From: Neoceratodus forsteri | Lineage: Eukaryota; Chordata; Ceratodontiformes; Ceratodontidae | NCBI GenBank assembly: GCA_016271365.2 | Contig: CM057456.1 | Coordinates: 659,645,501-659,709,500 of the forward strand | Length of the DNA stretch: 64,000 bases | Direction: 5' to 3' | Shown: positions 22,557 to 33,199 of the stretch, one piece after another | Layout of the letters: every line of letters starts with the position of its first letter | How positions within the stretch are numbered: the first letter of the stretch is position 1 | Position numbers and translations under genes: made by a program | Notes under the pieces: model-generated | Seen by the model: only the letters and a program-made list of their open reading frames with translations | What the model was told of the DNA's origin: nothing | Databases searched by the model: none

Positions 22557-23650
22557 ATGCACCAGAAGCTGCCAGAGGAGAACCCAGAGAAGAAAGTCCA
22601 TAGAGTTCTGACCAGAACCATGGCTGACAGACTGGGAGAGAAGCTGCTTCCTGGACTGGACCTGGGAGCTTGGAGGAAGACCAAGCCTGAAGATGAAGAA
22701 GAGATGCAAGAGGATGAGGAAGAATTGAGGGAACTGCCTCCTCTTGAAGACGCTCCACCTGAAGACATAGGGGAGTTGTTGAAATGTCTCTGCATAAAAT
22801 AGGTGCAGATAGAAAGAGATTGAGACACTGAGCAGAGAGATAGAGACATTGAGCAGACAGAAAGAGACATTGAGTGGAGAAGTCAAAATGTCATATGGGC
22901 GGATACCATGAGGGTCTTGCATGCCATCAATGCAGGGCAAACAGAAAGAGCCAGTAGCGCAAAAGACATTAAACTGTGTAAACTTTCAGACAGTGATGAC
23001 ATTGAAGCCTACTTCACAACATTGTAAAGGATCGCTCAAACATGTGCATGCTCAAAGGAACAGTGAGTTGTTCAACTGGCACTGCCCCTGACAAGCAGTG
23101 CTCAGTTAATTTATAGCCACATGGACTCCTGAGAGGCAGAGGACTATGACTGTATGAAGCAGAAGATCCTTAGGCGTTATGACATAAACACTGAAACCTA
23201 TCGTCAGAGGTTTAGGTTTCTTAAAATGCAGTCACTGGATACCCCCCCCACCCCAGAGACTTCTGCTCATCTCAAGGAGCTCTGCTACAAATGGTTGCAG
23301 CCAGATAACAAGACCAATGACCAACTTCTGGAGGTGTGATTATTGAACAGTTTATTAAAGTTTTACCCCAGGATGTACAACTTTGGGAGCATAAACCTGA
23401 TTCCATTGATAAAACCATCACATTGGTGGAAGACTTTCTGGCAGCCCGACCATCCAGATCCAGAGGGTTCCAAGAGACATCAGCACCTGCAACCACCAGC
23501 AATCTGGTAAGGAACCCTTTTACTTATAAACTGTCAAATCCAGCCCCAGTGAAACAAGACTGGAGAACAGAGAGAGGGGGTGAATTACAGTAGCAGAGAT
23601 TGTATGCCATGGGTGCCAAAAGAAGGGACATTATGTAAGCAACTGTCCTA
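22557..23650 (+). pseudogene. Gmr1-type Gag with SCAN-like domain and zinc knuckle
   Basis: Gag forms the particle that packages the element's RNA. An acidic first part (22557-22802) is followed by degenerate sequence. At 23150-23460, in two frames, lies a SCAN-like segment: LRRYDINTETYRQRFRFL, LKELCYKWLQPDNKTNDQLL, EQFIKVLPQDVQLW and DKTITLVEDFLA. This corresponds to the gypsy capsid segment that gave rise to the SCAN domain. A frameshift lies near 23338. A well preserved CCHC knuckle (C-H-G-C-...-G-H-Y-...-C) lies at 23605-23646. The PBS and 5' LTR lie upstream and the protease downstream. No zinc-finger array is attached, so a host SCAN-ZNF gene is excluded. Confidence 0.85.
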
Positions 23651-23724
23651 ATATAAAGAGACAGCTCAAGTAGCCTTAGCGAACTGGAGTCACTTTATGG
23701 CTACTGTGCAGACTGGATCACAGC

Positions 23725-24281
23725 AGATGATGGGACTGATTGAGTAAGGGAGCCGCCAGACTCTTGTGCGAGCAGATCTGGTTACTGGGAATAATAAAGG
23801 ACTGAATATAGCAGTCATCTGTGTGCACGGTAATGCCCATTGCCACCCTACAGCCACCATACAAATGATTGTTCAAGAAAAGACACATGAGGTAGAAATA
23901 GGATTGGTACCTCACCTACCTGTGCCAGTTGTTATCGGGCGTGACCACCCAGACTTTGCTTCATTTATACATCGTCATGCCACCCAGGACTCTGCTGTAG
24001 TTGCTGTAACCACCAGAGCTCAAGTGAAGCAGGGACATTTAACAGCTGTGTTCCCATTTGATGATGATGTTTTTGAGGATCCTGGCAAGGACCGTAAAAC
24101 TAAAGCAGAGAAGAGGAAGCTAAAGAAGGACTGGATTAATACTCATGCTGGTGTACAGCCAGACTTGGGACATACTATTAAAGTGATATGCAACATGAGC
24201 AAAAAGACCCTTCACTTAACCCTTTTTTCACAGGTGGGGAAGGGAGTGGAAAAAGGTGCCCCTCAGTTTGTTGTAAAATGA
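23725..24281 (+). pseudogene. Gmr1-type protease, catalytic site lost
   Basis: Retroviral-type aspartic protease cuts the polyprotein. Around 23730-23780 the frame reads GLIE, a stop, then GSRQTLVRADLV, where a D-T/S-G triad should stand; the aspartate is gone. The rest of the fold is readable: AHCHPTATIQMIVQ, EIGLVPHLPVPVVIGRDHPD near 23895-23955, the last being the typical flap-to-end pattern of gypsy proteases. A 171-residue open frame (23766-24281) includes a basic linker (KAEKRKLKKDW). Placed between Gag and integrase. Confidence 0.75.
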
Positions 24282-24339
24282 AATGCAGTATAGAGAATAC
24301 ACTAACCCCAGAACTGGAGAGGTAGTAGACCAACTAATG

Positions 24340-25385
24340 GTTCCAGAAAAAAATTCTGCTCCCAAATCATGTATCTGACACATGACATCCCTTTAGCAGG
24401 CTGTGCAGACAGAGACAGCACCCTGAATAGGATGTTACCCAGGTTTTATTGACCCTCTATCCACGAGAACATAGCTGAGTATTGTAAAGCATGTGCTGAG
24501 TATCAGAAGGTAGCTCAGGCAGGAAAAAGGGATAGAGTACCACTACATTCCATCCCCACTGTGACTAACCCCTTTGACAGGATAGCCATGGATGTAGTGG
24601 GCCCCCTGGAAAAGAGCTACAAGGGTAACAGATTTGTACTGGTCATATGTGATTGTGCTACCCACTACCCAGAAGCTATCCCCATGAGAACTGTCACCAC
24701 CCCAAGGATAGCAGAGGAGCTAGCAAAGGTATTTAGCCATATGGGAATCCCTGAGGAAATATTTATTGATCAGGGGAGTAATTTTAATGCACACCTGCTA
24801 AAAGAATTGTGATGTCTGCAGGGCGTTGTAGCAGTGCATACTTCCCCATACCACCCACAGACTGATGGCCTTGTAGAGAGGTTTATTATGACATTAAAGA
24901 GAATGTTGAGGAAGTATGTAAAAGAAGAAGGCAAAGATTGGGATAGGTACCTCCCCTATTTACTTTTCGTTTACAAAGAAATCCCTCAGGCATCCACTAG
25001 TTTCTCTCCTGTTTCATTATTATACGGGAGGAACTCAAGGGGATCACTGGATGTTGTTAAAGAACACTGGGAAGAAGGGAAGGAGGTGGGACATCTTAAT
25101 GTCGTAGAGTACATGACTCAGTTACACAGATGCATGGTGAGGTATATCAACTTAGCACACCAGAGCTTAGAACAGAAGCAAGACTTGCAGAAAGAAAGAT
25201 ACAACCAGGGTTTCAAGACTAAAACATTTCAGTCAGGGGTCAAAGTGCTGTTACTCCTTCCCTCCACAGAGAACAAACTACTCATGAAATGGCAGGGCCC
25301 CTTCACCATTTTGAGGCAAACAGGAGCAGTGAACTATGAGCTTAGCTGCCCGGAAGAACATCTGCCCAGAAAATTTACCATGTGA
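24340..25385 (+). pseudogene. Gmr1-type integrase, placed before RT
   Basis: Integrase inserts the cDNA into the genome. The zinc-binding part near 24370-24520 ends in YCKACAEYQK; the rest of HHCC is partly lost. The catalytic core has D in AMDVVGPLEKS (24588), D in FIDQGSNF near 24768, and E in QTDGLVERF near 24867. I count 35 codons between the second D and the E, the DD35E spacing. One in-frame stop falls between them (24810-24812). A C-terminal module follows: LLYGRNSRGSLDVV, then LPSTENKLLMKWQGPFTI. Integrase precedes RT, the reverse of ordinary gypsy order. Confidence 0.88.
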
Positions 25386-25539
25386 ACCTCCTTAGGAAAT
25401 GGTGTGAGAATCCTAAACCTTTTCTTTATATCCATCCTGAAGTTAGGGAGTCAGAGTTGGAGGTTGCCTATAAAAGGCTAGAGCAGTCAGGACAGTTGGG
25501 GGAGATCCAGATAAACCCTGAATAGGAGCCTCCGCAACA

Positions 25540-26480
25540 AAAAGATGTGCACAGGGTATTGCAAGAATTTGAGCCCGTATTCACAAATGTCCCGGGAAGG
25601 GCCAAAGGAATTATGCACACCATAACTGCCACACAAGACAAGCCCATACACCAAAAGTCCTACAGATTGCCGATGAGGCTAAGGGATGAGGTGGTTCAGG
25701 AAGTCAAAAAAATGGAGCAGTTAGGCAAAATTGTGCCTTCAAAGAGTGCATGGTCTTCACCCATGGTCATAGTGGACAAGAAAGAGGGTGGGCTACGTCT
25801 ATGCCTAGATTTTATGAAGCTTAACTATGTGGCACTATTCGATGGCTACCCAATGCCCCGAATAGATTACATCATTGACAGGCTAGGCAATGCGCAGTAT
25901 ATCTCCACCCTTGACCTTATTAAGGGATATTGGCAAATCCCCTTGTCACTGATTCACAAGATAGAACCACATTTAGTACCCCTATTGGTTTACACCAGTT
26001 TGTCACAATGCCATTACATGGGGCTCCAGCCACTTTTCAGCATTTTATGGACCACGTAATAAGACCACACACTGAGTACTGTGCAGCTTATTTGAACAAT
26101 GTGGTCATATTCAGTCCTGACTGGAAAACCCTTGTTAGACACTTGTCCCAGATATTGCAAGCAATAGAGGAATCAGGAGTACCATTAACCCTGCTAAATG
26201 TGCCCTAGCAAAGACCGAGATACGATACCTAGGGTTCATTTTAGGCAACGGACAAGTGAAACCTGAGGTAGAGAAGGTTACAGCAGCAGCAAACAGTGCA
26301 ATACCTACCACAAAAAAGCATGTGAGATCTTTCCTAGGCTTGGCTGGTTATTACTGGAGATTTATTCCTAATTTCTCAGTCATTGCTAGTCCTTTGATCT
26401 CACTAACAAGAGGTGCCCAAATAAGGTTCAGTGGACCCCTATTTGTGATGAGGCATTTAGGAATATCAATGCCATTCTAT
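25540..26480 (+). pseudogene. Gmr1-type reverse transcriptase, catalytic box lost
   Basis: Frames at 25547-26059 and 25930-26208 give gypsy RT motifs: RLPMRLRDEVVQEVKKM, GKIVPSKSAWSSPMVIVDKK, LRLCLDFMKLN, PMPRIDYIIDRLGNAQYIST and LDLIKGYWQIPL. The catalytic YLDD is replaced by YLNN near 26085, so both aspartates are lost. The thumb and connection continue with VRSFLGLAGYYWRFIPNFS near 26322. One frameshift lies near 25940. It follows integrase and precedes RNase H. Confidence 0.88.
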
Positions 26481-26494
26481 GTACAGCTCCTATA

Positions 26495-26910
26495 GTGAAA
26501 AGCCCTGACTTTAACCAAGTGTTTGTGGTTCAAACCGATGCATCAGAGAATGGTATTGGGGCAGTCTTATCTCAGAAAATAGATGGGGAAGAACATCCGA
26601 TTATGTATATCAGCAGGAAGCTTCATGAGAGGGAGAGAAGATATGCTGCCATAGAGAAAGAATGCTTAGTTATAAAGTGGGCTATTGAGTCTCTGAAATA
26701 TTACTTGTGGGGGCTGAATTTAAGATTGTAACTGATCACAACTCCCTCTGCTGGTTGCACCAAATGAAAGAAAAAAATCCCCATATAATGCAGTGGTTCT
26801 TAGCTCTTCAGCCTTATCGATTTACTGTGTCCCACAGGGCAGGGACAAAACATGTAAATGCTGATTTCATGTCTAGATATGGTGCAGGAATTGATGTCAA
26901 TGAAATATGA
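26495..26910 (+). pseudogene. Gmr1-type RNase H
   Basis: Acidic positions of RNase H are visible: D in FVVQTDASENGIGAVLSQ (26520-26575), E in YAAIEKECLVIKWAIESL (26640-26695), D in FKIVTDHNSLCWL (26712-26750) and D in NADFMSRYGAG near 26855. A frameshift near 26710 separates the two halves. Followed by untranslated sequence and a purine tract next to the 3' LTR. Confidence 0.85.
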
Positions 26911-27142
26911 CGTACTTTCCCTAAAAGGAGATAATGCAGGGAAGGTACCATCAGTCTTTGTTGAGAAATGTGTTAATGCCTCCGGTTAAAGAATGATGGT
27001 ATCCGCTATGTTTATGATGGAATGCTTATTGTTAATAGGGACCATGAGACAGAGCTTCTGAAGATGGATGGATGGGTGGAAGCTCCATCCTTTCCTGGGA
27101 CAGGAAGGTGGTAAGCTGTCTGCAATAACTGCTTCCCTCTTA

Positions 27143-27153
27143 AGGTGGGGATA
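27143..27153 (+). other. Polypurine tract of the Gmr1-type element
   Basis: AAGGTGGGGATA lies directly before TGTGACAGGGAG, the first bases of the 3' LTR. Its position and purine content fit the primer for plus-strand DNA synthesis. Confidence 0.6.
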
Positions 27154-27386
27154 TGTGACAGGGAGCTCCTGTCACTCTCGAAGACTGACCTTTTCTTAAA
27201 TCTGTTGCAGCAGTTCTTCTATTTCTTAGCCTAATCTATCCTTTACAATTTCTAGTCCATAAGGTTGGCCATCTATGGGCACCCCCTTCCTTGACTATGC
27301 TATAGTGTCCTCTTTAATATTCCTTTTCCCTTTCAGGTCCTCATACAGGGAGGTTATTGTTGTGACCTCTGAGCTAATGTAAAACA
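27154..27386 (+). repeat. Gmr1-type 3' LTR, first part
   Basis: This matches 21502-21736. It breaks at GTAAAACA, where the 5' LTR continues with GGCTGTGTTCCTC. The missing continuation begins at about 31922. The break is caused by an L2 insertion. Confidence 0.88.
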
Positions 27387-27500
27387 ATCAATCAGCTTTA
27401 TTTTTTTTAAAGCACCTTTCCAAAGCCAAGGTGCTTTTACAATAGATAAAACAAATACATAAGTTAAAACAACAGCCTAAAACTAATCATTAAAATATAC

Positions 27501-29406
27501 TTAGAAGTCAGAATAGGCCAAACTAAATAAATGTGTTTTTAAAGCTAATTTAAAACTTTGGACAGTCAGGCAATTTCGCACCCAATGAGGTAGAGAATGC
27601 CACAGGGTTGGGGCCATAAAACTAAATGATCTGGCCCCTGATGTCTTTAAATATACCCTGGGAATCTCAAGCAATCCCTCATCGGTGGATCGGAGTGGAT
27701 GGGAGGGACAGTAGGGACGCAGAAGATCTTGCAGATAGCTAGGTCCCTGATCGTGTAGGACCTTATAGGTCAGCAAACCGACCTTGAAGGTAATCTGCCA
27801 CTGTACAGGCAGCCAGTGCAGTCCATGGAGGACAGGCGTTATATGACTGGTCCTAGACGTACCAGTCAAAAGCCTGGCCGCCACGTTCTGCACTAACTGC
27901 AAGTGGCGAATATCCATCCCGGTAGCCCTAAGTACAGGGCGTTGCAGTAGTCCAGGCGAGAGGTAACGAAGGCGTGGACCAATGTTGGAAGGTCGTCAGC
28001 AGGAACCAGATGCTTCACCCGGGCTATGTTCCTCAGATGATAAAAAGAGGTTTTGACAACAGCCGACACCTGATGTTTAAGACTCAGGCATTCATCAAAT
28101 ATAATGCCCAGGTTCTGCACCCGGTCTGAGGTAGCTAACTGGGTCCCTCCAAGCCAAAGACCGGAAGGTGACCCCATCGGCAAACCCGCCCCCGACAACC
28201 TGCATCCACAACCAACACCTCAGTTTTATCAGGGTTTAACCGCAACCAGCTCTCAGTCATCCAGTCTTGGATCTCGGTGAGACAGTTGTTAAAGACCGAT
28301 ACAACATCACCCTGGTCGGGCACACAGGACATGTACAGCTGAATATCATCTGCATAGCAGTGAAAACTCAAGCCGTACCACCTAATAATCACTCCCAATG
28401 GCAGCATATATACCGCAAACAATATGGGTGCCAAGATGGAGCCTTGCGGCACCCCAGAGGATAGGGGGAATGATGCCGAGGAAGAAATCCCAGACACAAC
28501 CTTCTGAGTCCTACCCTGAAGGAATGATCGAAACCAACTGAGGACCATTCCCAAAAGTCCACAGATAAACCGCAGGTGCCCCAACAGCACTCCATGGTCA
28601 ACGGTATCAAATGCCACAGAGAGATCAAAAAGGACCAAGATGGAACGGGTCTTTCAATCTCTTGCTATTAGGAGGTCATTTAGTACCCGAACAAGGGCCG
28701 TCTCGGTACTATGTCTCTTCCTAAATCCAGACTGGAGAGAATCATAGACATTGTGGCTGGTCAAATGACTGTCCAGCTGCTGCGCAACCACCTTCTCAAT
28801 AACTTTACCTACAAAAGGCAGGTTAGAGACAGGCCTGTAGTTAGCTAGACAGTCCAGGACTAAGGAGGGCTTTTTAAGAAGGGGCTGAATCACGGCTTCC
28901 TTCAAGGGATCAGGAAAGATCCCCTTCTCCAATGACAACCAGACTATCTTAGTGAGGACCGGGCCGATTTTATCCACACATCCTACTAAAAGGCGAGTGG
29001 GGCCCGGATCCAAACTACAGTTGGTCGGTCACTGCGACTGGACGATCATCACTATGTCATTGATTGTGGGCCGGTCGAAGTCAGACCACATAAACTGGGT
29101 GTCCGACATCTCCTGCCGACCACTACAACTCCTGTTTGAGAGAGTTAGGAGGAGACCGGACCTGATTGTGGCAACCTTATCCATGAAGAATCGAGCAAAC
29201 TCCTCACACTGTTCCTGTGAAAAGGCAGTCTCGGGCTGAAGACAGATTGGACTGCATAATCTGTCCATGGTCCGAAAGAGCTGGGCTGGTCGATTCTGCG
29301 CAGCAACAATTTCCCTGGACAGGAATTCTGCCTTCTTACGGGTAATTGCTGATTGATAGACTCGATAATGGTCCATCAAACTAAGCCTGTCACACTCCAG
29401 ACCCAA
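27501..29406 (-). pseudogene. L2 ORF2: RT and C-terminal domain
   Basis: Five overlapping frames cover the reverse transcriptase. Motifs in order on the minus strand: KEAVIQPLLKKPSL and NYRPVSNLPFVGKVIEKV (28700-28900), QSGFRKRHSTETALVRVL, FDLSVAFDTVDHGVLLGHL (28560-28640), SGVPQGSILAPILFAVYM, and an intact FHCYADDIQLY near 28345-28375. The C-terminus has RLQLVQ-type HLQLVQNVAARLLTG and ITPVLHGLHWLPVQW near 27780-27900. This is the usual L2 pattern. Frameshifts near 29015, 28650, 28190 and 27910 inactivate it. Confidence 0.88.
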
Positions 29407-29800
29407 TTTCCGCTAGCATCTCTCAAGCCTTCTTCCCACTCTCCTCAGCTCCTTCACAGTCTCATCAAACTAGGGAGACTTGGGGCAAAGGGTGAGGGGT
29501 CAAACATGAACAGGAGCAATGGAATCCAGGGCCCCTTCTACTGCCTCGTTATAGGCAAGAACCAGGTCCCCTGGATCCATGCATTCACTCGGCAAGCTTG
29601 ATAGATCCAGTACCGTCATCAGGCCCTCTGGAGTAACACCCCTCAATGGGCAGTACTTCACCATTTCCATAGAGGTCGACCTACCAGGGGGGCCAAGAAG
29701 CTGAACCCAATGGTGTGATGGTCAGACCATTCGACTGGCTCCACCACCAAGTCAGATATCTCCATCCCCAGGAGGAATACCAAGTCCAATGAATGACCAT

Positions 29801-30640
29801 CTATATCGTCAAGGAGGAAATAAGATGTGTGAAGCCCAGGGAATTCATCAGCTGGAGGAAGTCATAACCAAACTGCGAGAGTTCATTGTCGACCCAGGCA
29901 TTGAAATCCCCCAGGATCAGCCATCTGGAGGATCCCAATGTCATGTCGACAGTGAAGTCTGCGACTTCCCGCAGAAAAACATTCCCATTACCTGGTGGAC
30001 GGTAAATGAGAAGAATCCTGCATCCTACACCCTCACCCAGGATACATTCAAAGGAGTTAGTAATTCCTACTGGTACCCCCATCAGGTTCAGTTCCATCCT
30101 AAAACAGATTGCCACTCCCCAACCCCTACGATCCAACCTCGGATGGTGTATCACCAAGTACCCGGCTGGGACAGCTGAAGCCAAATCAGGGCCAGCATTA
30201 TCATCCAGCCTGGTCTCGGTGATGCATGCCAGGTCCAATAATCCTACAAGATCAGCTATTATAGCAGTCTTGTTTTTATTGGATCTGGCATTACATAACA
30301 CCGTCCAAGTAGGATAAGTTGCCGGTGAAGACCGAGCCACCTGCCTGCCACAGGCAGAGCCCTTGGGCATGGGAATCAGGCAGGGAGGACCCCTCTCCTG
30401 AACGCTTTTCACCCCAGGGCGTCTTCTCGTCCCCCCTATCCCAATCCATCCACTCCTTTCCATTCCCCCTCCAGGCCCTGCCACCGCCCTCCTCTTCCTC
30501 CTCCTCCTCACAATCCCCAGAACCCTACACCATCTATATACCTCCGGGAATAGTGAGGGACATCTAAAAGGGCAGAGGTCCTTAAGCCGGGAAGGGGAAT
30601 AATGCCTGACCGTCCGAGCAGCTCCCCAACACATCTTCAC
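29801..30640 (-). pseudogene. L2 ORF2: AP-endonuclease domain
   Basis: This open frame of 279 residues encodes the APE-type endonuclease that nicks target DNA. The readable pattern is: ACITETRLDD (family ET-W changed to ET-R), GYLVIHHPRLDRRGWGVAI, ILLIYRPPGNG, and LGDFNAWVDNELSQFG near the C-terminus. The catalytic D/N of LGDFN is intact. The distal domain continues in other frames downstream on the minus strand. The N-terminal 80 residues are Arg/Gly/Pro rich and may be 5' UTR read as protein. Confidence 0.8.
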
Positions 30641-30973
30641 ACACCCAAAACACGCACAAACACCAACAGTAGCTTCTGGGAGCTCTCACCTCCCCAGAAA
30701 AGAGTGCCCCCTCAACCAAACTCTCACTTCAGTTGGTGTACAATATATATTACTTCAAACAGTCTTTATGAAAACAGGGCACTTTCACTACTCAATTTCA
30801 TAAAAAAACATTAAAATTTCTACTACATAAAAGCTGTGCATTACTATTTTCCTTTTTGGTCTCTACAATTTATATTAACACAATACTGTACCCATAATGT
30901 TAATATTATATCACTAAAGACCCAATGAAATGGCAAATTAAAATAAGGTTCAATTTTGATACTAAAGTTAAAA

Positions 30974-31160
30974 TCACAGAAAGGCAAGTTAGCCAGTAAC
31001 ACAGTTCCCAAAAATGATTTATAAGTGAAAAGGAGGGCTCTCACACCTCCTATTCATTAAAATTAGTCACAGAAAGGCAAGTTAGCCAATAACACAGTTC
31101 TCAGGAAAAGTTGCAGATGAAGAGGAGGACTCTCACCACTTCCAATTCATTAAAGTTAGT
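30974..31160 (-). repeat. 93 bp tandem repeats in the L2 5' region
   Basis: Two adjoining units begin TCACAGAAAGGCAAGTTAGCC at 30974 and 31067, a period of 93 bp. They end in CCTATTCATTAAA and CCAATTCATTAAA. More diverged material to about 31260 may include a third unit. Tandem units in a LINE 5' UTR can act as promoter monomers; here that is inference. Confidence 0.6.
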
Positions 31161-31921
31161 CCAATGGGATAAACCTTTTCCATAGGTGGATCCCAATCAT
31201 ACAGAGCGAGTTCTCCAAAAAAAAGAGGCCCTCTCACTAATTCCCCAAATAGTTAAAAGAGACTCCTAAACTTGGATAGACCGTTTTAACAAATGTAAAA
31301 TAGAAGCCAGATGAGACTTCAAACCGGTCAGCCACAGTTCGAGTTAGTCAAATTTGTGAAGGTGGTGTAGATGAAAGTCCTTCTGGTTCAAATAGGGCCA
31401 AAACCCAAACCAACCCAGTGCAGGTCCTGATATAAGCAACTGCCCCTCCACCTGGATCACCGGGGAAAGCTCAGTCTCAGCCAGACAACCCCCACAGCCC
31501 TTGGAAGCCCTGTGAGCACCAACCCTCCAGGGGAAAACAGCTACCCCCTTGCACCCACCACTAGGCTGGCCGGGCTGGCTGAACCTCTCCTCCTCCTTCC
31601 CTTTTCCTTCCTTCCTTCCTTCCTTCACCACACCGTAACACAAAACCAGGGCCAATGGCTGAAGTAATCTTCAGGTACCAAAATCCAGTCTCTTAATCCC
31701 GGCTAACTCAGCACACTGGTGGGGCTTTTATGTAACGATACAGCAGGACTCCAGACAGAAAACAACCAACAGAAAAAGTCAGCTCCAACACTGGCAGCAG
31801 TCAGACATCTCCGATTTGCTCCACCATCATACAAACTCCAGCGATCATGCAAACTCCAGCAATTTGGTCAAATGGGATGAACAAGAGTACTCTGACGCAA
31901 CTCTCCTCCAATCCCCTAGAC

Positions 31922-32643
31922 TGGCTGTGTTCCTCATTGTTGGATTTAGTATGCAATGGCACTATGTCGTAAAATACCTTGATGTATATAACTTATGTGT
32001 ATGAAACCTGTAAATGTTGAAAATACCTTGGCACTAGGTGTTTTTGATGAAGGTAAAAAGTACTAGGTGACTGTATTATAGAAATTAAGTTACCAGGGCA
32101 GAGATTTCAGAAAAACCCTGTTGTGTTGTTAAATGCATGTAAATTGCAGATTGTTTGAGAGCCCTCTTGGTACCATGCATTCCTGCTATAAACTGAGCCA
32201 AACTGACATTTCATGGTGATTTGCATATACATCCCATGATACTTTGCATTATTTGGGTATGTGATATGTTGTGTTTCTTTGAAACTTGGCTTTATTGCCA
32301 ATGCCCTTTGGGGTAACCCTTGCTTCAGGGCTTTTGCACTGAGGTTTTCTGTCTTTAGCTTGTTTTGTTTTTTTGTTTTATTTGAGCCCCCATCACCCAA
32401 GGAAACAAGGCCCACATAGTGGAAGCTGAATCTCAACTGAAAAGTTAGATCAGTGGGTCCTTAGGTGCTGATTAAATGCAGAGGAAGGACATGCATAGTC
32501 TGTTGCTGCAAACTGATATATTGAAGAAGGGCTTTGTCATTGCTGAAGGTTATCTACTGTATTTTAAATAAACATCACACGGAGATTGTGTGTTGAACCT
32601 GAAATTCTGCATCTGGTCTTTCTGTTATCCCACAACCCCTTCA
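31922..32643 (+). repeat. Gmr1-type 3' LTR, second part
   Basis: Starting with GGCTGTGTTCCTCATTG, this matches 21735-22457 of the 5' LTR, including TAAATAAACATCACAC near 32566 and TTATCCCACA near 32626. With 27154-27386 it makes up an LTR of about 955 bp, like the 5' copy. A target duplication was not found. Confidence 0.88.
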
Positions 32644-33199
32644 CAGGGAGGCCCTAGCTTTACCAAATTTGCAGTTATACTCACAGCTTCTCAGCTATAA
32701 CATGTTTTGCCATGGGAAACAATCATACAATGCTCGCTGGGTGGAGACTGAAGCCCAGTGTAACCTCGTAGATGTAGATAAAGTACTATTTCAAAATGTG
32801 GACCTACCATGCTCAAACCCCTGACATGTACTGTGCTGCAGAACGTGCTGAACCACAAGGTTAATAAAAAGGGGGCACAGTGGCAGCATATCCCTGACTA
32901 TGATCTGACATATTTACTGTACCAGCATGACTGGATCATAGATATGCCAGATGGGTACAGTTAGATCTAGTGCTTATCTTTCAGTTTTATGATGATGGTA
33001 TTTTCACACCATTCAAACAGTTACAGAGGGAATCTGGATTAGAGAGAAATTATTGTTATAGATTCTTACAGCTACACCCTATCTAGGAAAAAGCTTGGGC
33101 AATTAGTGGACTGTAAGATTTTCACACTCATTAGGAGTAGTTAAAGGACTCATGCCAGCTCATTTCATATCAACATGCCATCATGCTCTGAATAACCGA
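32644..33199. other. No gene seen
   Basis: Unique-looking sequence after the LTR without ORF or recognisable repeat. Confidence 0.4.

Larger units (their letters stand above)
27387..31921 (-). mobile_element. Near full-length L2 LINE (minus) inside the LTR
   Basis: This non-LTR retrotransposon occupies about 4.5 kb. Its 3' tail on the plus strand reads ATCAATCAGCTTTA, a GATTGATT-type L2 end. Endonuclease lies at 29801-30640, RT at about 27900-29010, and the C-terminal region at 27501-27917. The 5' UTR is about 30640-31921 and includes tandem repeats and a CTTCC microsatellite. The coding part is broken into several frames. No separate ORF1 was recognised. Confidence 0.88.

Noticed and set aside
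23150..23460. Host SCAN-domain zinc-finger gene
   Set aside because: The SCAN-like segment lies between an LTR and protease/integrase of a gypsy element, in broken frames, with no C2H2 array or exon structure.
21502..32643. Target-site duplication of the Gmr1-type element
   Set aside because: Flanks at the proposed ends do not match convincingly; the exact LTR ends are uncertain by a few bases.
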